From Mycolicibacterium iranicum (GTDB taxonomy: Bacteria > Actinomycetota > Actinomycetes > Mycobacteriales > Mycobacteriaceae), in NCBI RefSeq assembly GCF_001650495.1, contig NZ_LWCS01000029.1, forward strand, positions 19,088 through 83,087: 64,000 nt of DNA, given 5' to 3'. Below the pieces are notes generated by a model that was not told the origin of the DNA, ran no database searches, and saw only the letters and a list, made by a program, of their open reading frames with translations. The position numbers and the translations under genes are program-made. Positions 27,115-35,270 of this stretch are shown one piece after another (the stretch's first letter is position 1; each line of letters opens with the position of its first letter).

Positions 27115-27947
27115 CAGGAGTTCTCCTCGACGAGTTCGATGCCGTCGGCGCCGGCGGCGGCGGTGCCCAGATAGACCTCCTGGACTTTCGGGTTGGCCTG
27201 GACCTCGGCGACCGAGCCCTCGGCGATCACCTGGCCGCGGGCGAGCACGGTCACCGACGTGGCGAACGCGCGCATGAAGTCCATGTCGTGTTCGACGACG
27301 ACCACGGTGCGTTCGGCACCGATGCGGCGCAACAGGTTTCCGGTCTCCTCGCGTTCCTCGGCGCTCATGCCGGCCACGGGTTCGTCGAGAAGCAGTACGT
27401 CGGCGTTCTGCACCAGCAGCATGCCGATCTCCAGCCACTGCTTCTGGCCGTGGGCGAGCACCCCGGCGGGTTTGTCCGCCAGATGCGTCAGCCCGGTGGT
27501 GTGCAGTGCCTGCTCGATCGTGGGCAGCACCCCCTTGCGTCTGCGCAGCAGCGTCCATGCCGACCGTCCCGCGCCGGCGGCGATGTCGAGGTTCTGCAGA
27601 ACGGTGAGCTGCTCGAACACGCTGGCGGTCTGGAAGGTTCGTCCCACGCCGCGGCGGGCGATCTGGTGCACCTTCTTCCCAAGTAGTTCGACCCCGGACT
27701 TGTTGACCGACCCGGTCGCGGGCACCAACCCGGTGATCGCGTCGATCACGGTGGTCTTGCCGGCACCGTTGGGTCCGATCAGGAACCGGAGATCACCCTG
27801 GAACAGAGTGAGGTTGACGTCGCTGACGGCCTTGAAACCGTCGAAATCGACGGTGAGGCCGCGTACTTCGAGGTACTGCGTGCCCATACCGGCGTTGCCG
27901 CCGACGGCCGGCTCCTTGCCTGCAGTGCTCGCTTCGACTTCGGTCAT
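27114..27947 (-). CDS. urtD: Urea ABC transporter, ATP-binding subunit UrtD
   Basis: A 277-residue ATPase of the branched-chain amino acid/urea (LivG-like) group: Walker A GPNGAGKTTV, VGRTFQTASVFEQLTVLQNL, signature LAHGQKQWLEIGMLL and Walker B VLLLDEPVAGMSAEE. The replacement of LSGG by AHGQKQ is the UrtD hallmark. The ATG overlaps the urtC stop, and its stop overlaps the urtE start, so the proteins are co-translated. It has an unusually long N-terminal extension of about 24 residues. Confidence 0.93.
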   Translation of the reverse strand: MTEVEASTAGKEPAVGGNAGMGTQYLEVRGLTVDFDGFKAVSDVNLTLFQGDLRFLIGPNGAGKTTVIDAITGLVPATGSVNKSGVELLGKKVHQIARRGVGRTFQTASVFEQLTVLQNLDIAAGAGRSAWTLLRRRKGVLPTIEQALHTTGLTHLADKPAGVLAHGQKQWLEIGMLLVQNADVLLLDEPVAGMSAEEREETGNLLRRIGAERTVVVVEHDMDFMRAFATSVTVLARGQVIAEGSVAEVQANPKVQEVYLGTAAAGADGIELVEENS

Positions 27948-29056
27948 GAGCTGGCGCCCACCTTCTCTGCGTCGGGGTCGGAGTCCGCGGCTTGCTCTGA
28001 CGGCGGCTCGGCCTTGGCCTTACGGCGTCGCTTGAGCAGCACCGCGAGTCCGGCGAAACCGGCGGGGAAGAAGCCGACGACGACGATGAACAACAAACCC
28101 TGCGCGTAGGTCCATTCAGACGGAAAGCGTTCGGAGAACAGGGTTTGCGCCCACGCCACACCGATCGCGCCCAGAACGGGCCCCAACAGGGTGGTGCGGC
28201 CACCGATCGCGACGCCGATGAGAAACGCGATCGACGGCAGGATGCCGACCTGGGACGGTGCGATGAACCCCACGATCGGTGCGAACAGCGCACCGGCGAT
28301 GCTGGCGAACAGTGCCGCCACCGTGTACGCGACCACCTTGATGTTGGCGGGGTCATAGCCCAGAAAGCGCACTCGCTCCTCGCCGTCGCGCACGGCGACG
28401 AGGAGTTCGCCGTACCGGCTCTGCATGAGTTGACGCACCACCGCGACGACGATCAGCAGCACCGCGGCGGCGATGAAGTACAGCATTCTCCGGTTCACCG
28501 GGTCGTTGAGCGTAAACCCGAAGAACGTGCGGAACCTGTTGAGCCCGTTGGAGCCGCCCAGGCTGGTCTGCCCGACGAGCAGAATGGCCAGCGCGGCCGC
28601 GAGCGCCTGCGACAGGATCGCGAAGTACGCGCCCTTGACCTTCCGTTTGAACACGCCGAGACCCAGGGCCGCGGCGATCCCGGCGGGAACGACGATGATC
28701 GCGATCAGGGTCACGATCGGCGATGCGAAAGGCGTCCAGTAGCCAGGCAGTTCACGCACGCCCTGGATCTGCATGAAGTCGGGCACCTCGTCGCCGCGCA
28801 ACTGCGCGTCGGCGATCTTCAGGTGCATCGCCATCATGTAGCCGCCGAGCCCGAAGAACACGCCCTGACCCAGCACCAACATGCCACCCCGACCCCAAGC
28901 CAGGCCGATGCCGACCGCGACGATCGCAAAGCACAGGAACTTGCCGAGCAGGCTGAGCCGGAAGTCCGACAACACCGCGGGTGCGATGACGAACAGCACC
29001 AGTGCCGCGACGCCGAAACCGGCCCAGGTCTGCCAGCGTCCGAGGAGAGTTTTCAC
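27944..29056 (-). CDS. urtC: Urea ABC transporter permease UrtC
   Basis: A 370-residue LivM-like permease with about nine or ten hydrophobic segments, including WGRGGMLVLGQGVFFGLGGY, a family signature, and a charged C-terminal tail (RRRKAKAEPPSEQ). It pairs with UrtB to form the urea channel. The GTG start overlaps the urtB stop by 4 bp. Confidence 0.92.
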   Translation of the reverse strand: MKTLLGRWQTWAGFGVAALVLFVIAPAVLSDFRLSLLGKFLCFAIVAVGIGLAWGRGGMLVLGQGVFFGLGGYMMAMHLKIADAQLRGDEVPDFMQIQGVRELPGYWTPFASPIVTLIAIIVVPAGIAAALGLGVFKRKVKGAYFAILSQALAAALAILLVGQTSLGGSNGLNRFRTFFGFTLNDPVNRRMLYFIAAAVLLIVVAVVRQLMQSRYGELLVAVRDGEERVRFLGYDPANIKVVAYTVAALFASIAGALFAPIVGFIAPSQVGILPSIAFLIGVAIGGRTTLLGPVLGAIGVAWAQTLFSERFPSEWTYAQGLLFIVVVGFFPAGFAGLAVLLKRRRKAKAEPPSEQAADSDPDAEKVGASS

Positions 29057-29937
29057 ACGAGACTCCTTGTCCGAACGGTGAACAGACCCTGTGGTCGCGC
29101 CTGCAGGAAGATCACGATGACGACGAACACGATCACCTTGGCCAGCGACGCGGTGGTGTTGTACTCGATGAACGAGTTCAGGAAGCCGAGCGCGAACGCC
29201 GCGATCACCGTGCCCTTGATCTGGCCGAGTCCGCCGACCACGACCACGAGGAACGCGTCGATCAGATAGCTCTGTCCGATGGTCGGGCTGGTCGACCCGA
29301 TCAACGTCAACGCCACACCGGCGACGGCCGCCAGACCGGACCCGATGAAGAAGGTGGTGATGTCGGTCTTGCGTGACGAGATGCCGCTGGTCTCGGCGAG
29401 ATCACGGTTCTGCACGACGGCGCGGATGCGCCGCCCCATCGGGCTGACCTTGAGCACCGCGGCGAGCACCGCGACGCACACGACCGCCAGCACGAGGATG
29501 AAGATGCGGGTCTTGGGCACCACGGCACCGAGGATTTCGATACCGCCGGAAAGCCACTCCGGTGCGATGACGTTCACCGCGGGAGCGCCGAAGATATCGC
29601 GCGCCACCTGCTGCAGGATCAGGCCGACACCGAAAGTCACCAGCAACGTATCCAGCGGCCGGTGGTACATGCGCTGGATCAGCGTCACCTCCAGCAGCGC
29701 TCCCATCGCACCGCCGATGAAGAAGCCCAGAACCAGCGAGATGATGAGCGAGACACCGGCACTCGACACGATCTGCTGTACGACATAGGCGGTGTAGCAG
29801 CCGGCCATGATGAACTCGCCGTGCGCCATGTTGATGACGCCCATCTGGCCGAAGGTCAGTGACAGTCCCAGTGCGGCCAGCAACAGGATCGAGCCGAGGC
29901 TCAATCCTGTTGCCAGCTGTCCGATTACGACATCCAC
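29053..29937 (-). CDS. urtB: Urea ABC transporter permease UrtB
   Basis: A 294-residue LivH-like permease: LGLSLTFGQMGVINMAHGEF is the conserved first-half signature and VVVVGGLGQIKGTVIAAFAL the second-half one. It has about eight membrane helices. The start is GTG at 29937, 37 bp after urtA. UrtB proteins in some bacteria carry a long periplasmic extension; this is the short form. Confidence 0.92.
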   Translation of the reverse strand: MDVVIGQLATGLSLGSILLLAALGLSLTFGQMGVINMAHGEFIMAGCYTAYVVQQIVSSAGVSLIISLVLGFFIGGAMGALLEVTLIQRMYHRPLDTLLVTFGVGLILQQVARDIFGAPAVNVIAPEWLSGGIEILGAVVPKTRIFILVLAVVCVAVLAAVLKVSPMGRRIRAVVQNRDLAETSGISSRKTDITTFFIGSGLAAVAGVALTLIGSTSPTIGQSYLIDAFLVVVVGGLGQIKGTVIAAFALGFLNSFIEYNTTASLAKVIVFVVIVIFLQARPQGLFTVRTRSLV

Positions 29938-29974
29938 GTGCTTCTTGTTCTTCCCGTCGCTTCGCTCGCCCGGA

Positions 29975-31240
29975 TCAGCCAGACAGTCCGGCAGCCCACG
30001 GGTAGGACTTCAGGAACGGATCCGGCTCGATCGGTCCGGGCGACTCCCAGATCGTGTAGATGAGCCCGTCAGGACGGATCTCACCGATTCTGGCGGTCTT
30101 GGTGATGTGGTGGTTCTCGCCGTCGATGGTGACCAGACCCTCCGGTGCGTCGAACGTGACACCGTCGGCGTTGTCTTGAATGGCCTTGACGTCGAACGAC
30201 TGTGCCTTCTCGACGGTGTTCTTCCACAGGTACACCGAGACGTACGCGGCTTCCATCGGGTCCGAGGTCGGCTTGTCCGCACCGAACTTGGCCTTGTAGG
30301 CCTCGACGAACTCGTTGTTCACCGGTGTGTCGATGGTCTGGTAGTAGTTCCACGCGGTCAGCTGGTTGGTGATGTTCTGCACGCCGATGCCGCCGACCTC
30401 TTCCTCGGCGATCGACACCGAGACGACCGGCATGTCCTGGGGCGTCAGGCCGACGTTCTTGTACTCGCGGAAGAACGCCACGTTGGAGTCGCCGTTGAGG
30501 GTGTTGAACACCGCGTCGGCGTCTGCGGAACGCACCTTGTTGACGATCGTGGAGAAGTCCGTGCTGCCCAGCGGGGTGTAATCCTCGCCCTTGATCTCGA
30601 TGCCATTGGCCTCCGCGTAGGCCTTGATGATGCGGTTGGCGGTCTGCGGGAACACGTAGTCGCTACCGACCAGGTACAGCGACTTGACGCCCTTCTCCTT
30701 GAGGTAGTCGAGGGCGGGCACGATCTGCTGGTTGGTGGTTGCGCCGGTGTAGAAGATGTTGGGGGACGACTCCAGGCCCTCGTATTGGACGGGGTAGTAG
30801 AGCAGAGAGTTCGCGCTCTCGAACACGGGCAGCATCGCTTTACGGCTCGAGGAGGTCCATCCGCCGAACACCGCGGCGACACAGTCGCTGCTGATCAGCT
30901 TCTCGGCCTTCTCGGCGAACACCGTGGGCTCCGACGCACCGTCCTCGCCCACCAGCTGGATCTGCTTGCCCATGACGCCGCCCGAGGCGTTGATCTGCTC
31001 CACAGCCAGATCGATCGCGTTGCGGACCGTCACCTCGGAGATCGCCATGGTCCCCGACAACGAGTTCAGTGCCCCGACCTTGATCGTCTCGCCGGAGGTG
31101 TCGACACAGGACTCTGCATTTGCTGAATCGGTCTCGGTCGCTTTGCTGCCGCAGCCGGCGAGCAGCAGACTGGCGACGGCCACCACGCTTCCTGCTGTCA
31201 GCGCTGATCTCGTGAACGGGTGGCGTCGAGGTTGGTTCAT
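29975..31240 (-). CDS. urtA: Urea ABC transporter substrate-binding lipoprotein UrtA
   Basis: The 421-residue product has a lipoprotein signal with lipobox LAGC near residues 27-30, then a type I periplasmic binding fold. UrtA hallmarks are AVFGGWTSSSRKAMLPVFE, LLYYPVQYEGLESSPNIFYT and SDPMEAAYVSVYLWK. It captures urea outside the membrane and hands it to UrtBC. The ATG at 31240 is preceded by AGAAAGG. It is the first gene of urtABCDE, and expression in mycobacteria is expected to rise under nitrogen limitation; urease genes are not in this window. Confidence 0.94.
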   Translation of the reverse strand: MNQPRRHPFTRSALTAGSVVAVASLLLAGCGSKATETDSANAESCVDTSGETIKVGALNSLSGTMAISEVTVRNAIDLAVEQINASGGVMGKQIQLVGEDGASEPTVFAEKAEKLISSDCVAAVFGGWTSSSRKAMLPVFESANSLLYYPVQYEGLESSPNIFYTGATTNQQIVPALDYLKEKGVKSLYLVGSDYVFPQTANRIIKAYAEANGIEIKGEDYTPLGSTDFSTIVNKVRSADADAVFNTLNGDSNVAFFREYKNVGLTPQDMPVVSVSIAEEEVGGIGVQNITNQLTAWNYYQTIDTPVNNEFVEAYKAKFGADKPTSDPMEAAYVSVYLWKNTVEKAQSFDVKAIQDNADGVTFDAPEGLVTIDGENHHITKTARIGEIRPDGLIYTIWESPGPIEPDPFLKSYPWAAGLSG

Positions 31241-31489
31241 GAACGGCCTTTCTGGCAGTCGGCAGTGCTCATCCGCTGATGAGGAGCCGAGTGGAGAGAC
31301 TTCTGAACAATGAAGTTCCGACACCGCCCCGGTGTCGAATCGGGACGTTAGAGTGCCTGTGTTTCTGCCAAATGTCTGTGTGTGACAGGCGCGTTAACCT
31401 GTTGTCGCAACCGGCAGTTGGTTTGCCATTAACCGGGATTGTGGTCGTGAGACTGGCACGGTCGTAACAATCCGGTAGCGTCCGGCGAT
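31241..31489. promoter_or_regulatory. Divergent control region urtA / small secreted protein, with leader hairpin
   Basis: The 249-bp spacer holds a perfect 8-bp hairpin (cgacaccg-ccc-cggtgtcg, 31319-31337), 78 bp upstream of the urtA ATG. There is also an AT-rich segment at about 31390-31435 with gttaac, gcaac and attaacc elements that could be a nitrogen-regulator (GlnR) site, though the half-site spacing does not fit the consensus cleanly. TAGCGT (31476-31481) is a plausible -10 for the rightward gene, which would give a nearly leaderless transcript. Confidence 0.4.
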
Positions 31490-31942
31490 GTGACCAGTAT
31501 GCGATCAGCTTTGCGAAGCAATTCAGCCAAAGTAGGAGCGGCGGTCGGGGCGTCACTTCTGGCGGCGGCCACCTCGGTCGTGGTCGGTGCGCCCACTGCG
31601 GGTGCGCAGCCCGCGGGTCATCAGGTCCGGTACACGCTCGTGTCCGGCGGTGCCTACCAGTTCGACCTCTTCTACCTGACGAGTCAGCCGCCCAGCATGG
31701 AGGCCTTCAACGCCGACGCCTACGCGTTCGCCAAGCGTGAGAAGGTCAACCTGGCGCCGGGCGTACCGTGGGTGTTCGAAACGACGCTGGAGGACCCGAA
31801 CTGGGCCATTCTTCAGGTCAGCAGCACCACCAAGGGTGGCCAGGCCGCACCGAACGCGCATTGCGACATCGCCGTCGACGGCGCGGTCCTGACCGAGCAC
31901 AACGATCCGTACAACGTGCGGTGCCAGCTCGGTAACTGGTGA
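31490..31942 (+). CDS. Small secreted MmpS-like protein
   Basis: 150 residues, from a GTG at 31490 (ATG at 31499 also possible). Residues 1-43 form a signal peptide (VGAAVGASLLAAATSVVVGA, then PTAGAQ). The mature part is beta-rich with HQVRYTLVSGGAY, WAILQVSS and two cysteines in HCDIAVDGAV and VRCQLGNW that could form a disulphide, as in MmpS accessory proteins. No MmpL gene is adjacent. It occupies the position of Rv2576c. Its stop lies one base from that of the convergent ATPase gene. Confidence 0.78.
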   Translation: MTSMRSALRSNSAKVGAAVGASLLAAATSVVVGAPTAGAQPAGHQVRYTLVSGGAYQFDLFYLTSQPPSMEAFNADAYAFAKREKVNLAPGVPWVFETTLEDPNWAILQVSSTTKGGQAAPNAHCDIAVDGAVLTEHNDPYNVRCQLGNW

Positions 31943-31943
31943 G

Positions 31944-34157
31944 CTAGAGGCGGGTCAATCCCCTTAGGGCTGGCGGAAGCTCGTCTCGATAGAGCACACC
32001 GAGCCGCTGCGTGGCGCGGGTGAGTGCGACGTACAGGTCGGCTGCACCCCGAAAGCCCTCGGCCAGAATATGTTCCGGATGCACCACGAGCACCGCGTCG
32101 AACTCCAGGCCCTTTGTGGCCGTCGGCGGTACCGTGCCCGGCACGCCGGGCGGCCCGATGACGATGCTGGTGCCTTCCCGGCCTGCTTCCGTGCGGACGA
32201 ACTCCGCTATGGCCGAGCTCAATCCGCCGTCGGCGACGCGGCGCGCCCACGGTTGGACGCCGGTGGAACGCACCGATTCCGGCGGTTGTGTTGCGGGCGC
32301 GAATTCGGCTAGCACGGCGGCCGCCACGGCCATGATCTCCGCGGGCGTGCGATAGTTCACCGTCAGGGTGCGATACATCCAGCGTTCTGCCACATAGGGT
32401 TTGAGCATTGCGTCCCACGAGGTCGCCCCTGCAGGGGAGCGCCGCTGCGCGAGATCGCCGACCGTGGTGAACGAGCGGCTCGGGCAGCGCCGCATCAGCA
32501 CCCTCCAGTCCATCTCGGAGAGTTCCTGCGCCTCGTCGACGACGACGTGCCCGTACGTCCATTCCCGGTCGGCGGCTGCGCGTTCGGCAAGCTCGCGGGT
32601 GTCGCGCTCCAGGAATCGCTCGGCGAGATCCTCGGCCGCGATGACGTCCTGGGCCATCAGCCGGTCCTCGTCGTCCATCATGTCCTCGCGCCCGATCATG
32701 AGATCGAGGACTCCCGCCGCGTAGGCGGCCTCCTCCACCCGTTCCCGTTCCGCGGCTTCTTCGCCCGACTTGTCACGCCCCAGCAGGTCGACCAGCTCGT
32801 CGAGCAGAGGCACGTCCGACAGTGTCCAGGCCGCGCCGTCCTCGCGGTACAGCGCCGGATCTGCGCCTGCGGCGCGAAGCCGTTCGGGTGACGAATACAG
32901 CTCGCTCAGAAGGGTTTCCGGTGTCAGAACTGGCCAGAGTCGATTGAGCGCCGCCTTGAAGCCGGCGTGGTCCTCCAGCTCGTCGATCAGATCGGCGCGC
33001 AGATGTTCCCATGCGGCCTTGTCGGTGCGGGTGAGCCATCCTCGGCCGATCTTGGCGATCGCCCGTTCGGTGAGCGCCCAGGTGATGACGTCGACGAAGG
33101 TGGCCCGGGCGTCGTTGTGCGGTTGATCGGTGGCGCGAGCCTCCTGAACGGCCCACTGAGCGATGTCCGCGCCGATGCTCACCGACACATCCGACAGGTC
33201 GATCGGCAGCGGGTCCTCCGGAACGCGCTGTCGGTCGGCGACCGCCGCGGCAAGCACGTCGAGAATGGCCAGCGATCCCTTGATCTGCGCCGCCTCCGGG
33301 GTGTCGGCGTTGGTGACGTGCAGACCGGGATAGAGGTCGCCTACCGTCATGAACACCACGTTGGTCTCGCCGAGGGACGGCAGCACCCGCCCGATATGGC
33401 GCAGGAACGCGGCGTTCGGTCCCACCACGAGCACGCCGTGGCTCTCCATGCGCTTGCGTTGGGTGTAGAGCAGATAGGCGACGCGGTGCAGGGCGACGAC
33501 GGTCTTGCCGGTGCCGGGCCCGCCTTCGATGACGAGCACGCCGGGATGATCGAGCCGGATGATGGCGTCCTGCTCCGCCTGGATCGTGGCGACGATGTCG
33601 CGCATGCCTTCCCCGCGCGGTGCGTTGACCGCTGCCAGCAGGGCCACGTCGCTGGAAGTGCCGCGTTGGCCTTCCGTCTCGTCGAAGCCGGGCCGACCGA
33701 AGACCTCGTCGGTGAAGTCGACCACTCGGCGTCCGATGCTGCGGAACTGCCTGCGCCTGCGCATGTTCTCCGGATGGGCGCCCGTCGCGACGTAGAACGC
33801 CCGGGCCGCCGGCGCGCGCCAGTCGATGAGCAGCGGCTCGTAGTCGTTCTCCTCGTCGAGCACGCCGATGCGGCCGATGTAGATCCGCTCACCGTCGACG
33901 CTGTCGAGGCGGCCGAAGCACAAGCCGGCGTCGGCGATGTTGAGCCGGTCCATCCGTGCGGCCGATGCGCGCACCGCGGCGTCCCGATCCACCATGGTGC
34001 CGCCGTCCTGGGCGTCGATGGGGGCCCCGAGCGCGGCGGCGTGTCTGGTTTTCACTCGCTCGCGCTCGGCATCGAGCCGCTCGTACAGGCCTTCGACATA
34101 GCTGCGTTCCGACTGCAGCTCGGTGTCGTAGTTGGTCGGTGTCTTCTGAGTCGACAT
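31944..34157 (-). CDS. HelD/HelR-type RNA polymerase-associated superfamily 1 ATPase
   Basis: A 737-residue UvrD-like ATPase. It begins with a charged antiparallel coil (YDTELQSERSYVEGLYERLD), then DWRAPAARAFYVATGAHPEN, Walker A EGGPGTGKTVVALHRVAYLL, Walker B HVVVDEAQELSEMDW and the C-terminal TTVGDLAQR and GLEFDAVLVVHPE motifs. This is the actinobacterial HelD class, which removes or recycles RNA polymerase from DNA; the related HelR also displaces rifamycins. I cannot tell HelD from HelR by reading. The spacer to the divergent radical SAM gene is 83 bp. No clear rifampicin-associated element was found upstream. Confidence 0.85.
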   Translation of the reverse strand: MSTQKTPTNYDTELQSERSYVEGLYERLDAERERVKTRHAAALGAPIDAQDGGTMVDRDAAVRASAARMDRLNIADAGLCFGRLDSVDGERIYIGRIGVLDEENDYEPLLIDWRAPAARAFYVATGAHPENMRRRRQFRSIGRRVVDFTDEVFGRPGFDETEGQRGTSSDVALLAAVNAPRGEGMRDIVATIQAEQDAIIRLDHPGVLVIEGGPGTGKTVVALHRVAYLLYTQRKRMESHGVLVVGPNAAFLRHIGRVLPSLGETNVVFMTVGDLYPGLHVTNADTPEAAQIKGSLAILDVLAAAVADRQRVPEDPLPIDLSDVSVSIGADIAQWAVQEARATDQPHNDARATFVDVITWALTERAIAKIGRGWLTRTDKAAWEHLRADLIDELEDHAGFKAALNRLWPVLTPETLLSELYSSPERLRAAGADPALYREDGAAWTLSDVPLLDELVDLLGRDKSGEEAAERERVEEAAYAAGVLDLMIGREDMMDDEDRLMAQDVIAAEDLAERFLERDTRELAERAAADREWTYGHVVVDEAQELSEMDWRVLMRRCPSRSFTTVGDLAQRRSPAGATSWDAMLKPYVAERWMYRTLTVNYRTPAEIMAVAAAVLAEFAPATQPPESVRSTGVQPWARRVADGGLSSAIAEFVRTEAGREGTSIVIGPPGVPGTVPPTATKGLEFDAVLVVHPEHILAEGFRGAADLYVALTRATQRLGVLYRDELPPALRGLTRL

Positions 34158-34205
34158 GTGCCCCTTAGCGAATTGCGCAACGGCTGCGATGTTACCGCGC
34201 GTCGC

Positions 34206-34234
34206 TTGACAGGTAGTCGAACATATGTTCGCAT
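34206..34234 (+). promoter_or_regulatory. Promoter for leaderless radical SAM mRNA
   Basis: TTGACA (34206-34211) is followed 17 bp later by TCGCAT (34229-34234), a weak -10. The A of the start codon at 34241 is 7 bp further on, so transcription probably begins at the ATG. The LexA box lies between the two elements and overlaps the -10. Confidence 0.5.
34217..34232. promoter_or_regulatory. LexA-binding SOS box
   Basis: TCGAACATATGTTCGC matches the mycobacterial SOS box TCGAAC-N4-GTTCGA in 11 of 12 conserved positions. It lies 9 bp before the start codon of the radical SAM gene, overlapping its promoter, where bound LexA would block transcription. From memory, the M. tuberculosis homologue Rv2578c belongs to the LexA regulon. 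Confidence 0.88.
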
Positions 34235-34240
34235 GATTCC

Positions 34241-35257
34241 ATGCGTTGGTCAGGCCAAGTCATCGACGTCGACGACGGCGCGCTGCCCGGGCTGCAGCGT
34301 ATCGGTCTGATTCGCACTGTCCAGACGCCGCAGTTCGAGGGCATCACCTTCCACGAAGTGCTCTGCAAATCGGCGCTCAACAAGATTCCGGCGGCGTCGA
34401 TGCTGCCGTTCAAGTACACAGTGAACGGATACCGCGGGTGCTCCCATGCATGCCGCTACTGCTTCGCCCGGCCCACGCACGAATATCTCGATTTCGACCC
34501 TGGCCAGGACTTCGACAGTCAGGTGGTGGTGAAGACGAACGTCGCCGAAGTGCTGCGCCGCGAACTACGAAAGCCGTCGTGGATACGTGAAACCGTTGCG
34601 CTGGGGACGAATACGGACCCCTATCAGCGGGCGGAGGGGCGCTACACGCTGATGCCCGGCATCATCGGCGCCCTCGCCGATTTCGGGACGCCGTTTTCGA
34701 TTCTGACCAAGGGCACGCTCCTGCGCCGCGACCTTCCTTTGCTGACCGAGGTGGCCCGCCGGGTCGACGTCAGTGTCGCCGTGTCACTGGCGGTGGGTGA
34801 CTCGGACATCCACGCCCGCGTGGAGCCGGGCACACCATCGCCTCAGGCGCGGTTGGGGCTGATCGCCGCCGTCCGCGACGCCGGCCTGGACTGCCATGTG
34901 ATGGTCGCCCCCGTGTTGCCGCGGCTCACCGACTCCGAAGAACATCTGGACGACTTGCTGGGGCGGATCGCCGCAGCCGGAGCGACGAGTGTCACGGTGT
35001 TCGGACTTCACTTGCGGGGAAGTACGCGCGGCTGGTTCATGGACTGGCTCGCGGGCGCGTACCCGCATCTTGTCGGCGAGTACCGCAACCTCTATCGCAG
35101 GGGCGCGTATCTACCGCCGGAGTACCGGGCCATGCTGGCGCAGCGCGCGGCGCCGCTGATCGCCAGGCACGGGCTGACCCGTGACGGACGGGCCTTTCGT
35201 GGCGCGCCGGTCGCACCGCCGCCTGTCGCGACAGCGGTTCAGCCTGCGTTGTTTTGA
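34241..35257 (+). CDS. SOS-regulated radical SAM protein (Rv2578c family, SplB-like)
   Basis: A 338-residue protein with the radical SAM cluster motif CSHACRYCFA (C-x3-C-x2-C, about residues 65-74), then HEYLDFDPGQDFDSQVVVKT and LGTNTDPYQRAEGRYTLMPG, as in the Rv2578c and spore photoproduct lyase-like (COG1533) group. Family members cut or form bonds with a 5'-deoxyadenosyl radical; direct photodimer reversal is possible but unproven, since this group is widespread in non-sporulating bacteria. Control by LexA supports a DNA-damage role. It has no leader and converges on an acyl-CoA dehydrogenase. Confidence 0.88.
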   Translation: MRWSGQVIDVDDGALPGLQRIGLIRTVQTPQFEGITFHEVLCKSALNKIPAASMLPFKYTVNGYRGCSHACRYCFARPTHEYLDFDPGQDFDSQVVVKTNVAEVLRRELRKPSWIRETVALGTNTDPYQRAEGRYTLMPGIIGALADFGTPFSILTKGTLLRRDLPLLTEVARRVDVSVAVSLAVGDSDIHARVEPGTPSPQARLGLIAAVRDAGLDCHVMVAPVLPRLTDSEEHLDDLLGRIAAAGATSVTVFGLHLRGSTRGWFMDWLAGAYPHLVGEYRNLYRRGAYLPPEYRAMLAQRAAPLIARHGLTRDGRAFRGAPVAPPPVATAVQPALF

Positions 35258-35270
35258 CGCATGCGGAGTT

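Noticed and set aside
31390..31435. GlnR box upstream of urtA
   Set aside because: gttaac, gcaac and attaacc elements are present, but their spacing does not follow the usual AC-N9-AC pattern; kept only as a remark in the control region.
34158..34205. Rifampicin-associated element upstream of the HelD/HelR gene
   Set aside because: The region has an aagggg purine run before the start but no GC-rich 19-bp inverted repeat of the expected form.
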